Source: JAMLIN01 sp041676645 (GTDB taxonomy: Bacteria; Pseudomonadota; Gammaproteobacteria; Burkholderiales; Burkholderiaceae_E). Taken from it: DNA of 7,733 nucleotides. Below the pieces are notes generated by a model. The model was not told the origin of the DNA, did not search any database, and saw only the letters and a program-made list of their open reading frames with translations. Below, piece by piece: positions 1 through 5,892 of the stretch (position 1 is its first letter; the number at the start of each line of letters is the position of its first letter). The position numbers and the translations under genes were made by a program. The stretch covers positions 1 to 7,733 of the forward strand of contig JBAYRO010000124.1 in assembly GCA_041676645.1 (NCBI GenBank). The letters are read 5' to 3'.

Positions 1-166
1 CCTGTTGCGGCTGGCAGCGCCCCTGCGCTGAGGCGCGCTTGCCCGGGCACGGTTTCTGCTTTCCACCCCGGCCCGGGCGGTTATCATCCGGGAAATCAAC
101 AAACCCTCGATTCGGGCGACCAGCGGCCAGCCAGAGGATCGCAGTCGGAAGCCCACAAGGAGACGC
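1..166. other. Upstream non-coding region with possible end of an earlier gene
   Basis: No complete gene is supported here. In one plus-strand frame the first bases read as a short tail (LLRLAAPLR) ending in TGA at 29-31, which could be the C-terminus of a gene cut by the window edge, but nine residues cannot be identified. Two copies of the self-palindromic octamer GCCCGGGC (41-48 and 71-78) could pair with each other around a 22-base loop. No T-run follows, so this is at best a weak terminator. The stretch at about 80-115 is less GC-rich than its surroundings and is the likeliest place for a promoter of the next gene, but I cannot pick convincing -35 and -10 boxes. Confidence 0.3.
157..162 (+). 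promoter_or_regulatory. Ribosome binding site of the SAF-domain oxidoreductase gene
   Basis: AAGGAG lies four bases before the ATG at 167. It supports this start for the 387-residue protein. Confidence 0.7.
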
Positions 167-1330
167 ATGTCGCACATCCGCTCCATCGGCCTCGTCGGCA
201 CAGGCTTCATCGCCGCCGGATTTGCCCGCCTGGTCCAGTCCAGGAAGGATTACCGGATCGCCGCCGTACTGAGTCGCCGTCATCCCGCCTCGCTGGCGGA
301 GTTTCCCTGCGACGGCGCGATCACCGGTTCGATCGACGAGCTGATCGAGCGCAGCGACCTCGTCGTCGAATGCTCCGGTGATCCGCTCCATGCCACCACG
401 GTCATCGACCGTGTACTCGCCGCCGGCCGGCCGGTGGTCACCATGAACTCCGAATTCCATGTCACGACCGGCGCCTGGTTCGTCGGCCGTGGTCTTCTCA
501 CCGAAGCCGAGGGCGACCAGCCCGGCTGCCTCGCCGCGCTCCACGAGGAAGCCGTGGCGATGGGCTTCGAGCCCCTCGTCTACGGCAACATGAAGGGCTT
601 TCTGGACCATCATCCGAAACCGGAGAGCATGCGTCACTGGGCCGACCGGCAGGGCTTCTCGCTCAACCAGACGACTTCGTTCACCGATGGCACCAAGCTG
701 CAGATCGAGCAGACCTTCATTGCCAACGGCATGGGTGCGACGATCAGCCGCCAGGGGCTCGAAGGGCCACGCACCGACGACACCGACGGGGCAGCCCGCG
801 AACTCGCCACCCTGGCCGAGACGCTGGGCCGGCCGATCGCCGATTACATCGTCTCGGGCGGCCAGCCGCCGGGCGTCTTCATCGCGGCGCGTCACCAGGA
901 GAGCGAACGCGGCGCGCTGCGCAACATCAAGATGGGCGATGGCCCGCATTACGTGCTGACCCGCAACTACCATCTCTGCGCGCTCGAGATCATCAAGACG
1001 GTGAACCGGGTGTTCGCCGGCGGCGGCATCCTGCTCGACAATTCGGCCGCGCCGGAGCTGGGTGTCGTCGCGATCGCCAAGCGTCCGATCGCCGCCGGCC
1101 AGCGCATCGAGCAGCCCATCGGCGGCTTCGAACTGCGCGGCGAGTCGGCGCGCCTGGATGAAGCCGACGATGCGGTGCCGATCGGCATTCTCGAGGGCGC
1201 GATCCTGCGCCATGCCGTCGAGCCCGGCCAGGTCCTGCAGTGGTCCGATGTCGACATTCCCGATTCGCTGGCGCACGACATCGCGCGCCGGCTCCATCGA
1301 CGCCGGGCCAGCGCGATCCTCGCCGCCTGA
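167..1330 (+). CDS. SAF domain-containing NAD(P)-dependent oxidoreductase, homoserine dehydrogenase-like (COG4091 type)
   Basis: A 387-residue cytoplasmic protein with no signal peptide or membrane segment. The N-terminus has a Rossmann dinucleotide-binding loop (GTGFIAAG, residues 11-18) and a conserved VVECSGDP stretch (66-73). The middle carries NMKGFLD (141-147) and the SFTDGTKL block (171-178), which I associate with the COG4091 'predicted homoserine dehydrogenase' family. Residues about 298-366 (VVAIAKRPIAAGQRI ... EPGQVLQWSDVDIP) look like an SAF domain. It differs from classical homoserine dehydrogenase in lacking an ACT domain and carrying SAF instead, so a role in threonine synthesis is unlikely. 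Members of this family are usually found in catabolic clusters and their substrates are largely unknown. The start is set by a good Shine-Dalgarno site. The ferredoxin gene follows after 57 bases on the same strand and may be co-transcribed. Family assignment is fairly sure; the reaction is not known. Confidence 0.85.
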   Translation: MSHIRSIGLVGTGFIAAGFARLVQSRKDYRIAAVLSRRHPASLAEFPCDGAITGSIDELIERSDLVVECSGDPLHATTVIDRVLAAGRPVVTMNSEFHVTTGAWFVGRGLLTEAEGDQPGCLAALHEEAVAMGFEPLVYGNMKGFLDHHPKPESMRHWADRQGFSLNQTTSFTDGTKLQIEQTFIANGMGATISRQGLEGPRTDDTDGAARELATLAETLGRPIADYIVSGGQPPGVFIAARHQESERGALRNIKMGDGPHYVLTRNYHLCALEIIKTVNRVFAGGGILLDNSAAPELGVVAIAKRPIAAGQRIEQPIGGFELRGESARLDEADDAVPIGILEGAILRHAVEPGQVLQWSDVDIPDSLAHDIARRLHRRRASAILAA

Positions 1331-1387
1331 TCGTTCCCGCCCTGGAATTCCGCGCCCCGAAGGCCGCGCAATACTCCGACTGTTGCA

Positions 1388-1711
1388 ATGCCTCGAATCA
1401 CCTATGTGCAGCCCGACGGCGAGGCCGTCACGATCGATGTGCCCGATGGCTGGAGCCTGATGCGCGGCGCGGTCGTCAACGATGTCGACGGCATCATCGG
1501 CGAATGCGGCGGCTTCTGCTCCTGCGCCACCTGCCACTGCTATGTCGAGCCGGCCCGGCTTGCCGCGCTCGGGCCTCCATCCGAGGGCGAGGATGCGATG
1601 CTCGACTGCGTCGCCGCCGAGCGCCGGCCCAACAGCCGGCTCGCCTGCCAGCTCATCGCATCGCCCGATCTCGACGGGCTCGTACTCGAACTCCCCGACA
1701 CCCAGGGCTGA
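1388..1711 (+). CDS. [2Fe-2S] ferredoxin, putidaredoxin/adrenodoxin type
   Basis: A 107-residue soluble electron carrier. The cluster ligands are visible as C40-x5-C46-x2-C49 in the block GECGGFCSCATCHCYVE, with the fourth ligand C87 in SRLACQL. This C-x5-C-x2-C-x37-C spacing is the vertebrate-type/adrenodoxin class that feeds electrons to cytochrome P450s or to Rieske ring-hydroxylating oxygenases from an NAD(P)H-dependent flavoprotein reductase. Three further cysteines (C44, C51, C74) are not expected ligands. The length is normal for the family and the N-terminus MPRITYVQPDGE is canonical, so the ATG at 1388 is credible even though no clear Shine-Dalgarno site precedes it. No oxygenase, P450 or reductase gene lies in the window, so its partner is unknown. 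By context it could serve an aromatic O-demethylase or hydroxylase that supplies protocatechuate, but that is inference. Confidence 0.9.
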   Translation: MPRITYVQPDGEAVTIDVPDGWSLMRGAVVNDVDGIIGECGGFCSCATCHCYVEPARLAALGPPSEGEDAMLDCVAAERRPNSRLACQLIASPDLDGLVLELPDTQG

Positions 1712-1831
1712 CTCCGGCTTCTTGTTCGACCGCATGGCCGCGTTGGGGCGCCTTGCCGTGCAAGAGCCGTACTGTCTGCGGCGCCCCGCCTTGTCCTGCG
1801 GTCGCAGACGAAGCCGGGTTGCATGACCGCG
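1712..1831. other. Convergent intergenic region with inverted repeats (possible bidirectional transcription end)
   Basis: This 120-base gap separates the 3' ends of the ferredoxin gene (plus) and ligC (minus). GGGGCGCC at 1745-1752 is perfectly complementary to GGCGCCCC at 1780-1787 with a 27-base loop. An alternative stem pairs GTCTGCG at 1774-1780 with CGCAGAC at 1803-1809, and a small CTTGC/GCAAG hairpin (1752-1764) overlaps the first arm. The stems share bases and cannot all form together. None is followed by a T-run on either strand, so intrinsic termination is only a suggestion. Confidence 0.35.
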
Positions 1832-2782
1832 TCAGCGATTCTCCTTGCCGAGCTGGCGCTCGAGCTGGTCGAGAACTTCGTAGCAGGGCAGGACCTGGGC
1901 CACGCTCGCGTTCGGTTCGCGGCCTTCCCGGATCGCGGCGAAGAACTCGCGATCCTGCAGCTCGATGCCATTGGTCGAGACATCGACCTCGGACACATCG
2001 ATCGGCTCCTCACGGCCGGTGACCAGGTCGTCGTAGCGTGCGATCCAGGTGCCGGTATCGCAGATGTAGCGAAAGAAGGTGCCCAGCGGGCCGTCGTTGT
2101 TGAAGGACAGCGACAGGGTGCAGATGGCCCCCGACTCGGCGCGCAGCTGGATCGACATGTCCATCGCGATGTCGAGTTCGGGATGGATGGGGCCCTGCAT
2201 CGCATGGGCATCGACGATGGGCCCGGCCTGCCAGGCGAAGAGATCGACGGTATGCGCCGCGTGGTGCCAGAGCAGATGGTCGGTCCATGAGCGCGGCTGG
2301 CCGAGCGCGTTGATGTTCCTGCGGCGGAAGAAGTAGGTCTGCACATCCATCTGCTGGATGCTCGTTTCACCGTCGGCGATGCGCCGGTGGATCCACTGGT
2401 GGCTCGGATTGAAGCGGCGGGTATGGCCGCACATCGCCACCAGGCCGGTGGACCGCTGCAGATCGACGACGGCCCGGGCATCCTCGAGGCGGTCGGCCAG
2501 GGGGATCTCCACCTGTACATGCTTGCCGGCGCTGAGACAGGCCAGCGCCTGGCTGGCGTGCAGCTGCGTCGGGGTGGCGAGGATGACCGCATCGATGTCC
2601 TTGCGAGCCAGGCTTTCGGAGAGATCGACGGTGGCATGCCCGATGCCGTACTTCGCGGCGGCCTCACGGGTCGGCTCGAGAGTGCGGCCGACCAGGGACA
2701 CGACTTCGACGCCGTCGATGTTCGCGATGGCGTCGAGATGCTTCGTGCCGAAGGCGCCGATGCCGGCAAGGCAGACTTTCAT
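1832..2782 (-). CDS. ligC: 4-carboxy-2-hydroxymuconate-6-semialdehyde dehydrogenase
   Basis: A 316-residue Gfo/Idh/MocA-family NAD(P)-dependent oxidoreductase. It oxidises the cyclic hemiacetal form of the LigAB product to 2-pyrone-4,6-dicarboxylate in the cytoplasm. The N-terminal Rossmann loop is GIGAFG (residues 7-12). The LATPTQLHA segment (68-76) is typical of the family. The second-domain motif HTVD (177-180) sits in WHHAAHTVDLFAW. The usual EKP motif reads E92-I93-P94, so the lysine that acts in most Gfo/Idh enzymes is absent. Length matches characterised LigC/PmdC proteins (about 315-320). The start MKVCLAGIG was chosen over an upstream in-frame start at 2920: it gives the canonical Rossmann N-terminus, has GGGAG seven bases upstream, and overlaps the ligB stop by four bases (ATGA). 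It is the last gene of the operon. The function rests on family similarity plus its position directly after ligAB. Confidence 0.92.
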   Translation of the reverse strand: MKVCLAGIGAFGTKHLDAIANIDGVEVVSLVGRTLEPTREAAAKYGIGHATVDLSESLARKDIDAVILATPTQLHASQALACLSAGKHVQVEIPLADRLEDARAVVDLQRSTGLVAMCGHTRRFNPSHQWIHRRIADGETSIQQMDVQTYFFRRRNINALGQPRSWTDHLLWHHAAHTVDLFAWQAGPIVDAHAMQGPIHPELDIAMDMSIQLRAESGAICTLSLSFNNDGPLGTFFRYICDTGTWIARYDDLVTGREEPIDVSEVDVSTNGIELQDREFFAAIREGREPNASVAQVLPCYEVLDQLERQLGKENR

Positions 2783-3648
2783 GACTGGGCTCCCGCGGCG
2801 CCTTGCGCGCCGCCGTTCTCGAGGATGATGTGGCCGACCGCGGTATTCGATGCCGGCACATGGTAGAAGCGCCGCAATTCCCGCACCCGCTCGTCGAGCG
2901 CGCCGCGCATGATCAGCCACATCACCAGCTCGATCGCTTCCGAACCGGCCTCGCGGACGTAGTCGATGTGGGGCAGCGCGGCGAGCGCAGCCGGGTCGCT
3001 GACCAGGCGGTCGAGGAAGGCGGTGTCGAACTCCCGGTTGATCAGGCCGGCGCGCGGCCCCTGCAGCTGGTGCGACATGCCGCCGGTGCCCCAGACCTGG
3101 ACGTCGAGATCCTCGTCGAAGGATTCCACGGCGCGCCGGATCGCCTGGCCGAGCGCATGGCAGCGCCGGCCGGTGGGCGGCGGGTACTGCACCACGTTGA
3201 CGGCCAGCGGAATCACCCGACAGGGCCAGGCTTCGGGCTGGCCGAACATGAGCGACAGCGGCACCGTCAGGCCGTGGTCGACATCCATCCGGTTGACCAC
3301 GGTCATGTCGAACTCGTCGAGGATGGTCGACTGCGCGATATGGCAGGCGAGATCGGGATGGCCCCGCACCACCGGCACCGGTCGCGGCCCCCAGCCCTCG
3401 TCGGCAGGCGCGAAGCTGTCGGCGCAGCCGATCGCGAAGGTGGGGATCATCTCGAGCGAGAACGCAGAGGCATGGTCGTTGTAGACGAGGATCACCACGT
3501 CGGGCGTGTTATCGCGAAACCACGCCTTGCTCGCCTCGAAGCCGGCGAACAGCGGGCGCCAGTAGTCGTCGCCGGTACGACCGTTGTCGATCGCCGCCCC
3601 GATCGCCGGCACATGCGAGCAGGCGATTCCTGCGCTGATGCGGGCCAT
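2779..3648 (-). CDS. ligB: Protocatechuate 4,5-dioxygenase beta (catalytic) subunit
   Basis: A 289-residue class III (LigB-type) extradiol dioxygenase subunit. With LigA it cleaves the protocatechuate ring between C4 and C5 using Fe(II) and O2, giving 4-carboxy-2-hydroxymuconate semialdehyde. The residues known from the Sphingobium LigAB structure can be placed with a constant offset of two: Fe ligands H12 (in CSHVPAIG), H59 (in YNDHASAF) and E240 (in AGSEAIELVMW), and catalytic base H193 (in TGGMSHQLQGPRAG). H125 in MDVDHGLTVP is a further conserved family histidine. The N-terminus is complete, so the enzyme looks active. A GAGGA site (3656-3660) lies seven bases before the ATG. The gene begins one base after the ligA stop and ends in a four-base overlap with ligC, which fits 1:1 subunit production. 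Gallate dioxygenases and 3-O-methylgallate dioxygenases are related, but the separate adjacent alpha subunit points to LigAB/PmdAB. Confidence 0.95.
   Translation of the reverse strand: MARISAGIACSHVPAIGAAIDNGRTGDDYWRPLFAGFEASKAWFRDNTPDVVILVYNDHASAFSLEMIPTFAIGCADSFAPADEGWGPRPVPVVRGHPDLACHIAQSTILDEFDMTVVNRMDVDHGLTVPLSLMFGQPEAWPCRVIPLAVNVVQYPPPTGRRCHALGQAIRRAVESFDEDLDVQVWGTGGMSHQLQGPRAGLINREFDTAFLDRLVSDPAALAALPHIDYVREAGSEAIELVMWLIMRGALDERVRELRRFYHVPASNTAVGHIILENGGAQGAAGAQS
2790..2794 (-). promoter_or_regulatory. Ribosome binding site deciding the ligC start
   Basis: GGGAG on the minus strand lies seven bases before the ATG at 2782, inside the end of ligB. It supports this start over the longer reading frame from 2920 and fits translational coupling through the ATGA overlap. 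Confidence 0.6.
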
Positions 3649-3649
3649 C

Positions 3650-4042
3650 TCAGTTTCCTCGCGAGATGCTGCGGTTGCCGCCTGGCGAACGGCCGCCGGC
3701 GAGCATCATCTCGCGGTAGGCCTCCTCGCTCATGCCGGTCATCTTCGAGGCGAGGTTCTGGAACGAGAAACCGTCGGTCGCCCCGATCTTGGCCAGGAAG
3801 TAGATGTTGCCGCCGAGCCCGATCATCCGGTTGTAGTCGCGCGCCAGCACCGCTTCGCGCTGCGCTTCGCTCATCGGGAAGCCGGCGAGGTAGCCGGCTT
3901 CGTCCGCCTTGAAGGCTTCGCGATTGGCCTGTTTCATCAGCGACATGCAGAACTGGTTGAGATGGAAGCCGCGGCGCGACTGCATCGCATCGAACACGGT
4001 GGTGCCCGGGATGTCGCGGAAAGCCTCGTTGTAGTCGGTCAT
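3650..4042 (-). CDS. ligA: Protocatechuate 4,5-dioxygenase alpha subunit
   Basis: A 130-residue small subunit of the LigA family (aromatic-ring-opening dioxygenase LigA domain), mostly helical and without metal ligands. In LigAB it packs over the beta-subunit active site and helps bind the substrate carboxylate. Typical features are IPGTTVFD (residues 11-18), SRRGFHLNQFCMSLM (about 22-36) and the C-terminal block YREMMLAGGRSPGGNRS. The length is close to the family (about 120-150). An in-frame GTG at 4048 would add two residues and overlap the ligI stop, but GGGAG (4048-4052) stands five bases before the ATG at 4042 and would itself overlap that GTG, so ATG 4042 is preferred. The gene sits two bases after ligI and one base before ligB. 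Function is secure from the pairing with ligB. Confidence 0.94.
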   Translation of the reverse strand: MTDYNEAFRDIPGTTVFDAMQSRRGFHLNQFCMSLMKQANREAFKADEAGYLAGFPMSEAQREAVLARDYNRMIGLGGNIYFLAKIGATDGFSFQNLASKMTGMSEEAYREMMLAGGRSPGGNRSISRGN

Positions 4043-4044
4043 CG

Positions 4045-4917
4045 TCACTCCCAGTACAGACGCATCGGGTTGTCCACCAGCAGCATGCGTTGCCGATCCG
4101 GCGTGGTCGCGATGCGCGGCACGTAGTCGACCAGCTTGCCGTCGTCGGGCATGTGCGACTTCATGTTCGGATGCGGCCAGTCCGTGCCCCAGAGCACCCG
4201 GTCGGGGAAGGTCTCGACGATGCGGCGCGCGAAGGGTACGACATCATCATAGGCGGGCGGGCCGGTCTTCGAGAGCCGCTCGGGGCAGCTGACCTTGGAC
4301 CACACCCGGGGATTGTCCTGCATCAGGCGCATGAATCGCTCGAAGCCCGGACCGTCGACGGGTTCGCCCACATCGGGCCGGCCCATGTGGTCGACGACGA
4401 TGTCGGTGGGGATGGAATCGAAAAGGCCCAGCAGTCCGGGCAGGTCGGCCGCCTCGAAATACACCACGACATGCCAGCCGAGCGGGGCGATGCGCGCCGC
4501 GATCGACTCCAGGACATCATGCGGCGTGACATCGACCAGGCGGCGCACGAAATTGAAGCGGGTGCCGCGCACGCCGGCCTCGTGCATGTCGCGCAGTTCG
4601 GCATCGCTCACATCGGGCGCCAACGAGGCGACGCCGCGGGCCCGGCCGCTGGAGTGGCGCAGGGCGTCGACCATGGCACGGTTGTCGGTGCCGTGGCAGG
4701 TAGCCTGCACGATCACGTTGCGATCGAAGCCGAGGAAGTCGCGCAGCGCGAAGAGCTGCTCGCGCCCCGCATCGCAGGGGGTGTACTTGCGCTGCGCAGC
4801 GAAGGGGAACTCGGCGGCGGGTCCGAAGACATGGCAGTGGGCATCGACCGCCCCCGGCGGCGGCACGAACACCGGCCTGGACGGATTCGGATGGAAGGGC
4901 AGCCAGTCTGGATCCAT
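4045..4917 (-). CDS. ligI: 2-pyrone-4,6-dicarboxylate lactonase (hydrolase)
   Basis: A 290-residue amidohydrolase-superfamily enzyme that hydrolyses the lactone 2-pyrone-4,6-dicarboxylate to 4-oxalomesaconate. The N-terminal HxH motif is H27/H29 in VDAHCHVFGP. The conserved strand-6 histidine is H177 in VVDHMGRP. The C-terminal catalytic aspartate is D246 in LWGTDWPHPN, equivalent to D248 of Sphingobium LigI, which is known to work without a metal. The FNFVRRLVD stretch (121-129) supplies arginines of the kind that bind the substrate carboxylates. The start at 4917 (MDPDWLPFHP) was chosen because GAGAG lies six bases upstream and the length then matches LigI (about 293). In-frame starts at 4935 and 5028 lack a ribosome binding site and add an arginine-rich tail. 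The stop TGA lies two bases before the ligA ATG. Confidence 0.95.
   Translation of the reverse strand: MDPDWLPFHPNPSRPVFVPPPGAVDAHCHVFGPAAEFPFAAQRKYTPCDAGREQLFALRDFLGFDRNVIVQATCHGTDNRAMVDALRHSSGRARGVASLAPDVSDAELRDMHEAGVRGTRFNFVRRLVDVTPHDVLESIAARIAPLGWHVVVYFEAADLPGLLGLFDSIPTDIVVDHMGRPDVGEPVDGPGFERFMRLMQDNPRVWSKVSCPERLSKTGPPAYDDVVPFARRIVETFPDRVLWGTDWPHPNMKSHMPDDGKLVDYVPRIATTPDRQRMLLVDNPMRLYWE
4048..4052 (-). promoter_or_regulatory. Ribosome binding site deciding the ligA start
   Basis: GGGAG on the minus strand, five bases before ATG 4042. It overlaps the alternative GTG start at 4048, which therefore has no usable site of its own. Confidence 0.55.
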
Positions 4918-4923
4918 GGTTTG

Positions 4924-4928
4924 CTCTC
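4924..4928 (-). promoter_or_regulatory. Ribosome binding site deciding the ligI start
   Basis: GAGAG on the minus strand, six bases before ATG 4917, in the 40-base gap after the DUF1932 gene. This gap is the largest inside the operon. Confidence 0.5.
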
Positions 4929-4957
4929 GTGGCATGCGGCGCAGTCGGTGCTTGTCG

Positions 4958-5884
4958 TCAGTCGTTCGAATCGCGTATCGCGGCCAGGATGCGGTCGGCC
5001 TCGATGCGCCAGTCGCTGCGTTTCGCATCCCGGTCGCCGAACAGGCCGGTGTCGGCGAGATCGGCGATCCAGGCCTGGCGGCGCGCGGTGCCGTCGGCCG
5101 ACCAGGAAGTCAGCCCCGCCTCGCGCACGGTATGCGCGACTTCGCGGACTTCCTCGGCGCGGCGCCGGCCGTGCTGGATCACCCGCTCGAAGAAATAGCT
5201 GCCCTGCTTCTCCCAGTCGATGCCGGGGAAGGTCTCGGCAAGCGAGGCGAGCACATCGTCCTCGACACCGTAGGCGCGCGCCGTCGTGTACGCCTCGATC
5301 ACCATGGCCTCGAGGCCCTTGATCATGATGCTGCGGCACATCTTGGTGGCGGAGGCGACGCCGATTCGCGCCGCCGCGAACTCGGCGGCAAAGCCGATCT
5401 CGCCGAGCAGGGGTGCGAGTCGCGCGGCATGTTCGCCGCCGAGCAGCAGGGGTACGCGGAGCCGGTGGGGCGGCACCGATGTCATGACGGCGGCCTCGAC
5501 ATAGCGTCCGCCGGCGCCATCGACCAGCTCGGCGGCGCCTTGCTTTGCCCCCGGCGAGGCGGAGTTGAAGTCGAGGAACCAGGCGTCCGCCGCGATGCCC
5601 GCAGCGCAGGCTCGCGCCACCTCGACCGTCTGGCTCGCGGTGACCGCCGAGATCACGAGGGCGGCATCGGCGATCGCCGCGCCGTGCGAATCGGCCAGGA
5701 CCACGCCATGGGCCGCGGCATGGGCGCGCATCGCGACGGCCGCTTCGTCGTCGCGGCCGAGCCGGATGTCGTGGGCATGGACCGCGATGCCCTGGGCGCG
5801 CAGGTCCTCGGCGAGGATCCTGCCGACCTCGCCGTAGCCGACGAGGGCGATGCGCCAGTCGCGCGGCGAGGCGGGCAGTGGCAT
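4958..5884 (-). CDS. DUF1932-type NAD(P)-dependent oxidoreductase (6-phosphogluconate dehydrogenase-like) within the lig operon
   Basis: A 308-residue cytoplasmic protein of the beta-hydroxyacid dehydrogenase fold: an N-terminal NAD(P)-binding domain (NAD_binding_2 type, about residues 10-165) followed by an all-helical C-terminal domain of the DUF1932 kind (about 190-270). The Rossmann loop is GYGEVG (16-21). LDFNSASPG (104-112) matches the 'D-x-S-s-x-x-p' region of the fold. The helix containing the usual catalytic lysine reads GVASATKMCRSIMIKG, so K181 is in place but the nearby asparagine of true 3-hydroxyisobutyrate dehydrogenases is R184. It has its own ribosome binding site, GAGGGG at 5889-5894, overlapping the ligK stop. 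Its product has no assigned step in protocatechuate breakdown. In Sphingobium SYK-6 an unassigned orf1 also lies between ligK and ligI; whether it is homologous should be checked. The family call is good; the substrate is unknown. Confidence 0.88.
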   Translation of the reverse strand: MPLPASPRDWRIALVGYGEVGRILAEDLRAQGIAVHAHDIRLGRDDEAAVAMRAHAAAHGVVLADSHGAAIADAALVISAVTASQTVEVARACAAGIAADAWFLDFNSASPGAKQGAAELVDGAGGRYVEAAVMTSVPPHRLRVPLLLGGEHAARLAPLLGEIGFAAEFAAARIGVASATKMCRSIMIKGLEAMVIEAYTTARAYGVEDDVLASLAETFPGIDWEKQGSYFFERVIQHGRRRAEEVREVAHTVREAGLTSWSADGTARRQAWIADLADTGLFGDRDAKRSDWRIEADRILAAIRDSND

Positions 5885-5892
5885 GGAACCCC

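Noticed and set aside
41..78. Pair of GCCCGGGC palindromes as an operator or terminator
   Set aside because: Short GC palindromes are expected by chance at this base composition. There is no T-run and no known operator pattern, so I mention them only within the upstream region entry.
1540..2769. 409-codon minus-strand frame over ligC and the ferredoxin end
   Set aside because: It is shifted relative to ligC, runs antisense into the ferredoxin gene, and gives a serine/proline/arginine-rich product with no family signal.
2783..2920. 46-residue N-terminal extension of ligC
   Set aside because: It lies inside ligB, is arginine-rich and precedes a canonical Rossmann N-terminus that has its own ribosome binding site.
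2803..3912. 369-codon plus-strand frame opposite ligA and ligB
   Set aside because: The opposite strand encodes LigA and LigB with all catalytic residues. This frame is histidine/arginine-rich, without motifs, and runs across the ligA-ligB junction.
4918..5028. 37-residue N-terminal extension of ligI
   Set aside because: It overlaps the end of the DUF1932 gene, has no Shine-Dalgarno site and makes the protein longer than known LigI enzymes.
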